From Gluconacetobacter tumulicola (GTDB taxonomy: Bacteria > Pseudomonadota > Alphaproteobacteria > Acetobacterales > Acetobacteraceae), in the NCBI RefSeq assembly GCF_014174215.1, contig NZ_JABEQL010000016.1, forward strand, positions 37,158 to 101,157: 64,000 bases of DNA, given 5' to 3'. The notes under the pieces were generated by a model. That model was not told where the DNA came from and did no database searches. It saw nothing but the letters and a program-made list of their open reading frames with translations. The first letter of the stretch is position 1; each line of letters begins with the position of its first letter. Positions 44,078-53,021 of the stretch are shown piece after piece. Made by a program: the position numbers and the translations under genes.

Positions 44078-46216
44078 TCAGAACGTCGCCGTCAGGCTCA
44101 GATTGTAAGAGCGCCCCAATCCGGGCAGCGCCCCCAGCACGCCCGTCGCCTTGTAATCGCCCAGCGAAAGCCCCCCGAGCGGCAGATCATATTTCTGGTC
44201 CAGCACGTTATCGATGCTGGCATCGAGCGTAAGATTCCGCCACCGATAGCTCCCGCCCAATTCCAGCAATGCATAACCCGGCGTGCGCGGCTCATGCCGC
44301 AGCCAGTCGACCGTGTCCTTGGCCTTGACCAGCGTTACCTCGACGCGACCGGTCCAGTTCTCATAAATCTCGTGCAGCGCAATCGTACCGTTGGTCGGCA
44401 TCTGATGATAAAGGCCGGAATGCGTCACCAGATCCTGCCCGCGCACCCAGTTAAGGTTGGCCTGCACCTCGCCGGTACCGAACGCGTCGCTCCGCCATAG
44501 CCGCGCAAAGGCCGAGCCGTTGATGCCGTAGCTCTGCGCATCATGGTTGACGAACTGCAATTGCGACAGGCCGTTCGAAAGCGCCCCGATACGCATCACG
44601 TTGATATAACGATGCGTGTATGTGTAGTAGGGCTGGATTTTCACCAGCCACGCCTGATCGCGCGGGTCATGCCACGTGATCGTCATGCTGGCGGTATTGG
44701 CAATCTCGGGTGTCAGGTCCAGGTTGCCGACATAGCCGTTCCCGTCGCCGAACCAGCCGATCATGCTGCTCGCCATCGCCCCCCTGCCCCAGGCATAGCG
44801 TTCGTACAGATTGGGCGAGCGCGTCTTGCGCGCATACCCGCCCTCGATCATCAGACTGTCGAGCGGATGCCAGCGCACCAGCGCCGTGACATCGAAATTG
44901 GTATCGGTCCGCCCGCGCGAGGCCGCATTGAACCGCCGCGCCGCCATGATATCGGCCATGCTCATCATCCCGGTCCAGGAATAGGGCGCGACCGGGCCGG
45001 TATTCATCATCACCAGGTCACTGCGCATCCCCAGTTCGGTGGACAGGCGCGGCAGCCACTGCGCCTTCCATTCGATGTAATGGCCCAGCCGGTCCCGATA
45101 CCCGTTATTGACGTTATGATAGGTATTCGGCCCCATCATCATGCTGCCCGCCAGCGGCGGCCACCAATCGTTCAACCCGTTATGGTCGAACGAACTCCCC
45201 AGGCCCAGCTCATGGCGCCGGCCAAGCGGAATCGTCGTCTTGATCGCATAGCCCGCCGTCCGCGCATCGGTATTCATCGGCATGCCGGTCGAGGCCGTAT
45301 GCCCACCCTTGTCCGACATCATGTCCATGACATGATCCACCCGCTGCCAGAATCCCCGCGCCTCCAGCGTGCCCCAGTCGAAATCGCCCTTGTACTTGCC
45401 GTTCACGAAGGTCGACCGGTTGTTGGTCATATCCATGTATTGATTCGGGAAACCCTCATACGGAATATCCTGCTGCCCGACCGTCAGCGCCAGCAGATGA
45501 TTGTCCTTATGCACGCCCAGCGTGACGGCATGGTTGAAGCTCAGATAACTGGTCGACCGCACGCGCGGCCCGTCACCGCCGGCATGGTAATCGCTGGCAT
45601 GGCTGTAGGAGCCGGTATAGCGCAGGCTCAGCAGGTCGTTCGCCACCGTCACCGACCCCGACGCGCCGGACCCGCCTCCATTGCTGCGATAATCCCCCCG
45701 CAGCCGGCCGGTGACGAGAAGCGCCCCGGCCTTGGCAAATTGCGGATCGCGCCGCTCGACCGAGACCGTCCCCCCGGTACTGTCGCCCCCCTGGCTGACC
45801 GAGGTGATCCCGGCGGTGGCGATCGCCGACGCCACGCTGTCCGGATCGATATAGGACATCGCCGGATTCATGTGATTGGGACAGGCTGAGGCAATCCGCA
45901 TCCCGTCCACAAAGGTCGCCACCCGGTCATCCGCCATCCCGTTCAGCACCGGCAGCGCCGACACTCCACCGGCCGCATAACTGCTGAACCCCAACGCATG
46001 AGACAGCAGGGCGCTCGTATCCGCACTATGTCCCGCCGGCCGCCGTACGCCGTTGACGGTAATGAACTCGCCCGCCGCTCCGGCAGACGAGGATTGAGAG
46101 GATATCGGCGCGGACACGGCCTGGTCCGCCCAGGCCGGAACAACGGCCAGCCCGCCGGCGACGGCCCAGCCGCACGCCACGGCACCGATCCACAAGGACC
46201 GGACATGATCTGTCAT
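44078..46216 (-). CDS. Met-rich TonB-dependent receptor, probably for copper
   Basis: This 712-residue outer-membrane receptor has a signal peptide ending VVPAWA (residue 30). The plug domain contains TFVDGMRIASACPNHMNPAM, STGGTVSVERRDP, and the barrel ends LPGLGRSYNLSLTATF with C-terminal Phe. Met clusters are striking: around residues 298-300 (DMM), 312-314 (MPM), 359-362 (MMMG) and 417-420 (MMSM), many facing the presumed extracellular loops. This matches TonB-dependent copper receptors (OprC/NosA-like). DUF2946 and YfdX genes lie upstream in the same direction. Zinc or another soft metal remains possible. Confidence 0.85.
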   Translation of the reverse strand: MTDHVRSLWIGAVACGWAVAGGLAVVPAWADQAVSAPISSQSSSAGAAGEFITVNGVRRPAGHSADTSALLSHALGFSSYAAGGVSALPVLNGMADDRVATFVDGMRIASACPNHMNPAMSYIDPDSVASAIATAGITSVSQGGDSTGGTVSVERRDPQFAKAGALLVTGRLRGDYRSNGGGSGASGSVTVANDLLSLRYTGSYSHASDYHAGGDGPRVRSTSYLSFNHAVTLGVHKDNHLLALTVGQQDIPYEGFPNQYMDMTNNRSTFVNGKYKGDFDWGTLEARGFWQRVDHVMDMMSDKGGHTASTGMPMNTDARTAGYAIKTTIPLGRRHELGLGSSFDHNGLNDWWPPLAGSMMMGPNTYHNVNNGYRDRLGHYIEWKAQWLPRLSTELGMRSDLVMMNTGPVAPYSWTGMMSMADIMAARRFNAASRGRTDTNFDVTALVRWHPLDSLMIEGGYARKTRSPNLYERYAWGRGAMASSMIGWFGDGNGYVGNLDLTPEIANTASMTITWHDPRDQAWLVKIQPYYTYTHRYINVMRIGALSNGLSQLQFVNHDAQSYGINGSAFARLWRSDAFGTGEVQANLNWVRGQDLVTHSGLYHQMPTNGTIALHEIYENWTGRVEVTLVKAKDTVDWLRHEPRTPGYALLELGGSYRWRNLTLDASIDNVLDQKYDLPLGGLSLGDYKATGVLGALPGLGRSYNLSLTATF

Positions 46217-46371
46217 GACAGAAACCTGATCTGAGAGAGAGCAACAGCCCACGGGCCACGCGCACCGGTTTCCCCGTACGCAGGCCATGGGCGCGTCGTG
46301 CGCGGAGACGGTTCAGGATCGTACACGCCATCCCTTGCGGGCATGCGGCGGCACGATCGCTGAAAAATCTC

Positions 46372-46821
46372 TCAGATCGTCAGGGGCGGCCCAATGGCCG
46401 GGGGCCGCAAAAGGGCCCGCCGCATCGGCGGCGCACGCGGCCGGGCCGGGCTGTAGCGCACCCGCACCAGCCGGTGCAGGAGACAGAGTGCCGCCAGTAC
46501 CACCGGCAGCACAACCAGCGACAGGTGCAGAAGCGGGCAAAGCGGGCAGGCATCATTGTCCGGCGCATGGTCATGCGACCGGTCGCCCGGCCCCGGCATG
46601 CCGGCCATCGCCATGCCGGGCATGTCATCACACATGTCGGACGCGGATGGCGGCGTCAGATGAATGCCCGTCAGACGCTCCAGCGTGGCCCGGGGCATCT
46701 CGCCGGGCAGCGCGCGCGCCTGAATGCCCAGCAAGCCGAGATAGCCGCACAGCACGAGCAAGGCGACCGTCCAGCGGCCCCATCCCGGCCGCTCCTTCCT
46801 GATCGCGTCCCGCCCGTTCAC
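46372..46821 (-). CDS. DUF2946 membrane protein with Met/His/Cys metal-binding segment
   Basis: About 149 residues from a GTG at 46821. One hydrophobic segment (WTVALLVLCGYLGLLGIQA) precedes a periplasmic stretch MCDDMPGMAMAGMPG, then RSHDHAPDNDACPLCPLLH, the conserved CPLC of DUF2946, followed by a second helix LVVLPVVLAALCLLHRLV and a basic tail. Homologues lie next to copper receptors in proteobacteria. Likely inner-membrane and copper-handling; the direct function is not established. It is 155 bp upstream of the receptor gene. Confidence 0.7.
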   Translation of the reverse strand: MNGRDAIRKERPGWGRWTVALLVLCGYLGLLGIQARALPGEMPRATLERLTGIHLTPPSASDMCDDMPGMAMAGMPGPGDRSHDHAPDNDACPLCPLLHLSLVVLPVVLAALCLLHRLVRVRYSPARPRAPPMRRALLRPPAIGPPLTI

Positions 46822-46932
46822 GGTCCGGCCACCTCGTTCGCTGCAAATCCGCCGCCTATCCCCTAGCGCCGGACAGGCAAAAGACGCAAGCACGACCGGG
46901 GGCGAACGCCGTCCGCCCGGCCGCCGCGATGA

Positions 46933-47625
46933 TTATTTCTTCGCCGGCTGCGCCGAAGACGCCGGGGCGGTCGGCGCCAGGGTTTCAATGAAATCCTGCG
47001 AGACGAAGACAATTCCGTCCAGCGCCTGGTCCAGCGCCTCGGCCGCCTGCTTCGGCTGCCGACCCTCGACGAACACCGTCGCCCGGTTGACCGCGCCTTC
47101 CATCTGGTCCAGCGGCGCCAGCGCGACGATGAAATCGACATCCTCGCCCACGACCTGCATCGTCTGGGCCGCGGCCTTGCTGTCGCCTGCCTTCAGCTGG
47201 GCGTTGGCCGACGCGACCGCCGCCTTCTTCTCGGGCGCCAGAATGTCACTGGCGATGAACTCGCCACCCACCGGCACCCAATCAGTCGGCGTCGTCACCG
47301 GCCGATGCGTCGGCGGCAGCGGATGCTGCGGCGCGGGCTGAAGCGCGCTTTCCGCCGCGTTGTAGCGTTTCTCGGCCTTGCGGGCGGCCTCCAGCCGCTT
47401 CTGCGCGTCATAAAGGGGCGGCACCGCCTGATCCACCTTCCCCTGCGCGACAAGCTGCCGGGCGGTTACGATGTCCGACAGCGCCCGCTCTCCATCATTG
47501 GAGAGATGATGCAGCGCACGGCCGGCCTTGAACTTCTCCCATGCCGCATGCAGCGGCGCCGCATGCACCAGCGAGGGCACGGCACCCAGCGCGGCAACCA
47601 CCGCCAGCGAGGTCACAATCCGCAT
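46933..47625 (-). CDS. YfdX-family periplasmic protein
   Basis: About 230 residues with a signal peptide (VTSLAVVAALGAVPSLVHA). The YfdX domain shows ERALSDIVTARQLVAQGKVD, LYDAQKRLEAARKAEKRYNA, the central WVPVGGEFIASDIL and VASANAQLKAGDSKAAAQTM. YfdX proteins are stress-related and of unclear mechanism. AAGGA stands 8 bases before the ATG at 47625; an ATG three codons upstream overlaps it. It lies 111 bp upstream of the DUF2946 gene and may share its promoter. Confidence 0.85.
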   Translation of the reverse strand: MRIVTSLAVVAALGAVPSLVHAAPLHAAWEKFKAGRALHHLSNDGERALSDIVTARQLVAQGKVDQAVPPLYDAQKRLEAARKAEKRYNAAESALQPAPQHPLPPTHRPVTTPTDWVPVGGEFIASDILAPEKKAAVASANAQLKAGDSKAAAQTMQVVGEDVDFIVALAPLDQMEGAVNRATVFVEGRQPKQAAEALDQALDGIVFVSQDFIETLAPTAPASSAQPAKK

Positions 47626-47886
47626 ATCTGACATCCTTCTCGTCGGTTAGAGTCATTTTCAACATAATGTTGCTGGCGATCGGAGGACAAGGCAGGGCAG
47701 GAATGCGCCTGGCGATTATGAAATTTAAAGAATACCGAACCGTTCCCGGTGCGCGCCGACGACAGGACCCGCGCGCCCCTCCGCTGCCCTGCCCGATGCC
47801 GTGGTGCTGGGCCGGCAGCAACTGGCCCGCCTCTCGGCGGCCTTCGCCGGGCTCGATGCGCGCACTGCCCGCCATCGCCAACTGCG
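47626..47886. other. intergenic region, no intact gene; possible decayed coding scrap
   Basis: No start-to-stop gene fits. A short plus-strand frame in 47780-47909 reads LGRQQLARLSAAFAGLDART before a stop, which faintly recalls the region between sigma-2 and sigma-4 of ECF sigma factors; this is too short to call. The first 60 bp probably hold the yfdX promoter. Confidence 0.3.
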
Positions 47887-47947
47887 CGCCCCAGCACAAG
47901 GCCCCTGAACGAATCAAAGTTTTTTGGTTCTTTTTTCAAAAAGGAAC
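47887..47947 (-). repeat. dispersed hairpin repeat, family 2, copy a
   Basis: Ends 2 bp from the ung stop. It contains GAACGAATCAAAGTTTTTTG, then GTTCTTTTTTCAAAAAGGAAC, which folds to an A/T-rich hairpin bordered by GTTC/GAAC. The 61-bp block matches 52951-53014 closely, and in both places it follows the 3' end of a minus-strand gene. It may serve as a terminator. Confidence 0.65.
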
Positions 47948-47948
47948 G

Positions 47949-48644
47949 TCAAACATCCCTCGGCGGCTCTGCCGGCAACCGCCAGTCGATCGGCGTCAGC
48001 CCATGGCTGACCAGAAACGCATTCGCCTTGGAAAAATGGTGGCAGCCAAAGAACCCGTTATGCGCCGATAGCGGCGACGGATGCGCCGCCTTCAGCACCA
48101 GATGCCGCGACTGGTCGACAAAGGCCGCCTTGCGCTGGGCATAGGCCCCCCACAGCATGAAGACCGCCGGCGTGCGCTGCTCGTTGACGCGGGCGATCAC
48201 CGCATCGGTAAACTGCTCCCATCCCCGCTTCTGGTGCGAAGCCGCATTCCCCCGCTCCACAGTCAGCACGCTGTTCAGCAGCAGGACACCCTGCTTCGCC
48301 CAGGATTCCAGATAGCCGTGATGAGCCGGTGGAATACCCAGATCGCTCTGGAGTTCCTTGTAGATATTGACCAGCGACGGCGGAATGCGCACGCCGGGCC
48401 GCACGCTGAAGCACAGCCCATGAGCCTGACCATCGCCATGATACGGGTCCTGGCCCAGGATCACGACCTTGACGTCATCCAGCGGGGTCAGGTCCAGCGC
48501 CCGGAAATATTCCGCCCCCCTGGGGAAGATCACCTTGCCGCGCCCCTTCTCCGCCAGCAGGAAATCCTTCAGCGCCTGCATGTAGGGCGCATCGAATTCG
48601 GGGGCCAGCGCCGCCTTCCAGCTATCATCGAGCTTGATCGTCAT
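47949..48644 (-). CDS. ung: uracil-DNA glycosylase (family 1)
   Basis: This 231-residue repair enzyme removes uracil from DNA. The catalytic water-activating loop [17 protein letters not shown] and the Leu-loop [14 protein letters not shown] are both intact, as are [10 protein letters not shown] and [10 protein letters not shown]. The ATG at 48644 ([10 protein letters not shown]) gives normal length; an in-frame ATG 29 codons upstream is less likely. Confidence 0.95.
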   Translation of the reverse strand: MTIKLDDSWKAALAPEFDAPYMQALKDFLLAEKGRGKVIFPRGAEYFRALDLTPLDDVKVVILGQDPYHGDGQAHGLCFSVRPGVRIPPSLVNIYKELQSDLGIPPAHHGYLESWAKQGVLLLNSVLTVERGNAASHQKRGWEQFTDAVIARVNEQRTPAVFMLWGAYAQRKAAFVDQSRHLVLKAAHPSPLSAHNGFFGCHHFSKANAFLVSHGLTPIDWRLPAEPPRDV

Positions 48645-48739
48645 GGCGGCATCAAGCGACGCCGCGTGGCAAAAATCAAGCAGGCTGCCCGCCCCCGCCA
48701 TGAAGGGCAGGGGCGGAACAGGGTCGGACACCGATCCGG

Positions 48740-49447
48740 TCAGGGGGCAACGTCCACCAGCACGATCTCGGCATCCTCCAGCGCGCGCACCGTCAGCACG
48801 TCGGTCTGGGAAATCGCCGCCCCATCACGCGTGCCGACCGTCCGGCCCTCGATCTCCACGCTGCCCTTGGCCGGGACCAGATAACCCAGCCGTTCCACAC
48901 CCAGCCGGTATTCCGCGCTTTCCCCCTTCTTCAGGGTCGCGCCCAGAACCCGCGCATCGGCATGGATCAGCAGGGCATCGCCCGCCGTATCGGCATCGTA
49001 GCCCGAGGCCAGTGCCACGAACCGCCCGCCACGCTCACCCCTGGGAAAGGTCCGCGTGCCCCACGAGGGCGCATGCCCCGCCCGGTCCGGCATGATCCAG
49101 ATCTGGAAGATGCGCGTCCTGCCGGCCTCGCGATTATACTCGCTGTGCATGATGCCGGTGCCGGCCGACATCACCTGCACGTCGCCCGCCTCGGTGCGCC
49201 CCTTGTTGCCCAGATTATCCTGATGCGTAATGGCCCCTTCGCGCACATAGGTGATGATTTCCATGTCGCGATGCGGATGGGTGCCGAAACCGGTCCCCGG
49301 CGCAATGGCGTCATCGTTCCACACACGCAGCGCACCCCAGTGCATCCGGCGCGGATCGTAATAATCCGCGAAGGAAAAATGATGTTTCGCATCGAGCCAC
49401 CCATGGTCGGCATGGCCCAGTTCCGCGAACGAACGAACCTCGATCAT
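48740..49447 (-). CDS. pirin-family bicupin
   Basis: This 235-residue pirin (YhaK/YhhW type) has metal ligands in [14 protein letters not shown] (two His) and [12 protein letters not shown] (His, Glu), the set used by quercetinase-active members. The N-terminus [19 protein letters not shown] is diagnostic. GGAGGG precedes the ATG. It is divergent from a LysR gene across 195 bp, a common pairing. Confidence 0.93.
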   Translation of the reverse strand: MIEVRSFAELGHADHGWLDAKHHFSFADYYDPRRMHWGALRVWNDDAIAPGTGFGTHPHRDMEIITYVREGAITHQDNLGNKGRTEAGDVQVMSAGTGIMHSEYNREAGRTRIFQIWIMPDRAGHAPSWGTRTFPRGERGGRFVALASGYDADTAGDALLIHADARVLGATLKKGESAEYRLGVERLGYLVPAKGSVEIEGRTVGTRDGAAISQTDVLTVRALEDAEIVLVDVAP

Positions 49448-49642
49448 CGTGATCCCTCCAGTCTGATGTTTCTGGACGGACCCTACGCCCCCGCCGCAGC
49501 ACTCCGATACGGCAGGAAGCGAAACCCTTCGTTTCCGGATTTTCCGCCCCCGGAGCCTGCCGGAGCCCCCCGTCTGGACGGGCACCGGCAGAAAATATAT
49601 GGAAAGAGACCCGTCTGACCGTTTCCAAAAAGGCCGCTCTTC

Positions 49643-50575
49643 ATGCGACTGCCCGATTTCGAAGCCTGGGCCATCTTCGCGAAAGTGGCCGAATGGGGGT
49701 CGTTCGCACGCGCGGCGGAGGACATCCAGCTGTCCAAGCCCACGGTCTCGAAGGCCGTAACCCGGCTGGAACAGGCGCTGGGCGCCAGCCTGTTCAACCG
49801 CAATTCGCGCCAGTTATCCCTGACCGACATGGGCCGCCACGCCCTGGGCCATGCCAGCCGCATCATCGCGGAAGCCGAAGCCGCCGAGGCCCAAGCCAGG
49901 GACGGCACGCTGAAACCCTCGGGCCAGATCCGCATCGCGGCGCCGATGACATTCGGCGTCAAGCACCTCTCGCCGGTCCTGCCCGCCTTCCTGCAACGCT
50001 ATCCCGACATCGACCTCACGCTCGATTTCAGCGACGCGATCGTGGACCTGGTGGCCGAGGGCTACGACATCGCGCTGCGGATCTCCTCGCTGGCGGACTC
50101 GTCGCTGCGGGCCCGCCGGCTCTGCGCGGTCAGGCTGCTGCTGGTCGCCACCCCCGCCTGGCTCGATGCGACGGGCCGGCCGACCCACCCGCGCGATCTC
50201 GAGGCCCACAAGAGCTTCGTCTACACCAACACCTCCGCCCCGGGGACGATCCGCCTGCGCCATGCGCCGTCCGGCAAGGACTACGTGCTGTCCCAGGCAT
50301 CCCGCCTGCGCGCGAACAATGCGGAAGGCTTCCTGCCGGCACTCGAAGCCGGGCTGGGCTTCGGCCTGTTCCCCGAATTCATGATCTGGGACAGTCTTCA
50401 GGCCGGATCGCTGGAAATCATCCTTCCGGAGTGGCAGGCACCGCCGATCGCGCTCTACCTGGTCACCCCCCCCAGCCCGCTTCGCCCCGCGCGCGTCAAC
50501 GCGCTGCTGGACTATTTCGTCGACGCGTTCGCACTGCCACCCTGGGCCCGACAGGACGATCCGCCACCCGCATAG
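49643..50575 (+). CDS. LysR-family regulator divergent from pirin
   Basis: This 310-residue LysR protein has the HTH at about residues 20-48 (GSFARAAEDIQLSKPTVSKA) and an effector domain starting SGQIRIAAPMTFGVKHLSPV, the CrgA/AaeR-like subgroup that often controls adjacent pirins or oxidoreductases. Its last 64 bp overlap the 3' tail of the truncated EAL gene on the other strand. Confidence 0.88.
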   Translation: MRLPDFEAWAIFAKVAEWGSFARAAEDIQLSKPTVSKAVTRLEQALGASLFNRNSRQLSLTDMGRHALGHASRIIAEAEAAEAQARDGTLKPSGQIRIAAPMTFGVKHLSPVLPAFLQRYPDIDLTLDFSDAIVDLVAEGYDIALRISSLADSSLRARRLCAVRLLLVATPAWLDATGRPTHPRDLEAHKSFVYTNTSAPGTIRLRHAPSGKDYVLSQASRLRANNAEGFLPALEAGLGFGLFPEFMIWDSLQAGSLEIILPEWQAPPIALYLVTPPSPLRPARVNALLDYFVDAFALPPWARQDDPPPA

Positions 50576-51012
50576 CCCCCGCGCCAAGCCTTGAAACAGC
50601 CCCTCACCGCCTTCTGTCGAGCCGGGCGCCCGTAGAGATAACCCTGCACCTCCCGGCACCCTTCCGCACGGACCAGCGCAAGCTGGTCCTCGGTCTCGAC
50701 CCCTTCGGCGACGATCCTCACCCCCAGCCGCTTGCCCAGATCGGCAATGGCCCGGACCACGGCGGCACATTCCGACCGCTCCAGCGCATCCCTGACGAAG
50801 GAGCCGTCGATCTTGATCTTGTCGAACGAGAAGGTCCGCAGATGGGCCAGCGACGAATAGCCGGTGCCGAAATCGTCCAGCGAAACGCGCCCCCCCATCT
50901 CGCGCAGGGCCAGCAGGTCCTGGAAACCGCGATGCTCGTCGCCCAGCGGCGCGGTTTCCGTCACCTCGATTTCCAGCCGGGTCAGCGTAACGGCGGGGCC
51001 GTTGCAGACCAT
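50512..51012 (-). pseudogene. truncated EAL-domain (c-di-GMP phosphodiesterase) gene
   Basis: This frame encodes the C-terminal half of an EAL domain: LEIEVTETAPLGD, VSLDDFGTGYSSLAHLRTF, DKIKIDGSFVRDAL, IVAEGVETEDQLALV, EVQGYLYGRP. The first about 90 residues, including the EAL motif itself and the first metal ligands, are missing, so it cannot be a working phosphodiesterase alone. The frame's ATG lies 3 bp after the FUSC stop, indicating a deletion junction there. The last 40 residues are non-homologous read-out overlapping the LysR gene. Confidence 0.75.
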
Positions 51013-51014
51013 TT

Positions 51015-52790
51015 TCAGCCGTGCTGCCGCACGATGGCCCTCAGCGCGATCGCCAGATCCTCCCTTTCAAGAACCTGCATGTCCGCCCGGCGCAGCAACA
51101 CCGGCACAAGGCGGACCGCCCGCGCCGGATTGCGCGTCCATGCACGCAGAAACGCCGCCAGCCGCCGCGCAACAGGCACCGGCAGCGTGCCATCCGCCAT
51201 GGCCTCGCGAATTTCAAGGACGCACATCCCCCGCACCGTGACGGCCATATGGGACGCGAAATAGGCAAAAAGCCGCTCACCCGGCACATCGCGCCCCGTG
51301 CGGACCGCACGGACCATGCTATCCGCGTTCGTCATCAGCCAGGCGCGCGCCGAGGGCACGCTCCGGCCGGTCGCCAGCCCGGACAATCGCCGCTCCGCCC
51401 AGGCCATCGTGCGCCGCAGATGTTCGTCGGGCCGGAAAGGCAGGACCAGCCGGAACATCGCCCCCGCGAAGAAGACCGCAGCCAGAAACGCCATCGTCCC
51501 GTTCAGGAAGGCGCTTTCGTCATACCGGCCGGCATTGGACGGCCCGATCAGCACCGGAAGAAACATGTTGAAGGAAAAGGCATGGTTGACCAGGCGCGGC
51601 GTACGCGCGGCCAGGCCACCGACCACCATGGGCACCAGCAGGCAGAAGGCCAGCATCTCCGGCGCGGTCACCATCGGCACGATCAGCAGCACATAGGCGC
51701 CCGCGACAAGGGCACACCACATCGCCCCACGCGCAAAACCGGCCGAGGCCAGCACCGGCATCTCGCGCGTCGCCAGCAGCCCATAGACCAGCACGACATA
51801 CGCAATGAACCCGATCCCCGACGGCCAGGCCGTGACATACCAGACGACCGCCGCCGCCAGCACACCCGCCGCCACGCGCGCGCCATTCCGCAGCCCCTGC
51901 GTCGCCTGCCGCACCGAACGGGCGCGAAACCGAAAACGATCCCCCGCACGGGGTTCCGCAATGGCATCGATATGCCGCGCCCCGGCATCCAGCGTCCGCC
52001 GCACGGCATCCCACGGCGCACCGGCCCGCCGCCGCGCCACGGCGGCCAGCAGATCGGCCAGCGCCGCGCGGGCATGGTCGGCCACCCGTCCGGCCGCGGG
52101 GCCCATCTCCAGCACGTCGAATTCGATCCGGCCCGACGCCGCCATGATATCCGCCAGCAAGGCACTTTCCGTCGCCGGCCCGGGCACAGCCCCCTGCCAG
52201 CTCTCCAGCCCCTGCCGGGCCGTCGCGGACACGCCGCGCAGGCGCGCCAGCAGCGCCCCCCGCGCCCGCTCGCGCAGGCCGGGCGAGAACAGCATGGCCA
52301 GCACCGCCTCGCAGAGAATACCGAGCGCGATATACGTCCCCCGCGCCATCGCGATAAAGAAGGCATCATCGGGCGACGCGATACCGTCCGTGGCGACGAT
52401 GGCGGCCGTAAAGCTCGCGACCAGAAAACCGTAGCTGCGATAACCGTCGAACACCGTCGCCAGCCCGCAGCACAGCCCGGCCCACAAAGCGAGGCAGATA
52501 AAGAACAGCCCCGCCTCCTGCGGAAAGGCGGCAATCAGCGCCACCCCCACGCAACACCCCACGGCCGTACCCGCCAGACGCCAGCGCGCCTTGGAAAACG
52601 ACTCGCCGCGCGAGGCCGTCGCCACGGTCCAGACAGTCAGCGGCGCCCATTGCGGGCTGCCCAGCTCCATCCACATCGCAATCAGCAGCGACAGGATGGC
52701 CGCGCACGACGTCCGGAGCGCAAACCCCAGATCGGCCCGCGAGGGCGCGAACAACCAGCTCCATCGCCCCCCGATCACGCCCGCCCCCAC
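51015..52790 (-). CDS. FUSC-family (aromatic acid/fusaric acid efflux type) membrane protein
   Basis: This 591-residue inner-membrane protein has two sets of helices separated by soluble domains: first set at about residues 20-165 (SCAAILSLLIAMWMELGSPQ, LTVWTVATASRGESFSKARW), second set at about 310-450 (AGVLAAAVVWYVTAWPSGIG). This is the AaeB/FUSC architecture, which exports aromatic carboxylates with a membrane-fusion partner; no such partner (AaeA) is adjacent. The start is a GTG. Its stop is 2 bp before the truncated EAL frame. Confidence 0.82.
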   Translation of the reverse strand: MGAGVIGGRWSWLFAPSRADLGFALRTSCAAILSLLIAMWMELGSPQWAPLTVWTVATASRGESFSKARWRLAGTAVGCCVGVALIAAFPQEAGLFFICLALWAGLCCGLATVFDGYRSYGFLVASFTAAIVATDGIASPDDAFFIAMARGTYIALGILCEAVLAMLFSPGLRERARGALLARLRGVSATARQGLESWQGAVPGPATESALLADIMAASGRIEFDVLEMGPAAGRVADHARAALADLLAAVARRRAGAPWDAVRRTLDAGARHIDAIAEPRAGDRFRFRARSVRQATQGLRNGARVAAGVLAAAVVWYVTAWPSGIGFIAYVVLVYGLLATREMPVLASAGFARGAMWCALVAGAYVLLIVPMVTAPEMLAFCLLVPMVVGGLAARTPRLVNHAFSFNMFLPVLIGPSNAGRYDESAFLNGTMAFLAAVFFAGAMFRLVLPFRPDEHLRRTMAWAERRLSGLATGRSVPSARAWLMTNADSMVRAVRTGRDVPGERLFAYFASHMAVTVRGMCVLEIREAMADGTLPVPVARRLAAFLRAWTRNPARAVRLVPVLLRRADMQVLEREDLAIALRAIVRQHG

Positions 52791-52892
52791 CTTCCATTCG
52801 GCGGCGGACAGTGGCCGGAGCCATGGGCGGCGTCCAAGTCATTCTCGTGATCAGGTGATAAAGGTAGCTTATGATCCGGGAGAGAAAGCTCT

Positions 52893-52942
52893 CTTCTTTT
52901 GTCTTCCGAAAAAGAAGCAAAAAGACTTTTGATCCGTTCAGG
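52893..52942 (+). repeat. dispersed hairpin repeat, family 2, copy b
   Basis: CTTCTTTTGTCTTCCGAAAA, then AGAAGCAAAAAGACTTTTGATCCGTTCAGG. Its second half matches the reverse complement of the copy at 47907-47947 (AAAAAGAACCAAAAAACTTTG, then ATTCGTTCAGG). It is inverted relative to the adjacent copy at 52951-53014. Confidence 0.5.
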
Positions 52943-52950
52943 TCCATCGC

Positions 52951-53014
52951 GTGCCCCAGCAAAAAACTCCAGAACGAATCAGAGTTTTTTGGTTCTTTTT
53001 TTTCAAAAAAGAAC
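52951..53014 (-). repeat. dispersed hairpin repeat, family 2, copy c
   Basis: Contains GAACGAATCAGAGTTTTTTG, then GTTCTTTTTTTTCAAAAAAGAAC, forming a hairpin 7 bp after the stop of the LysR gene. It is nearly identical to 47887-47947. Confidence 0.65.
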
Positions 53015-53021
53015 ATCCTTC

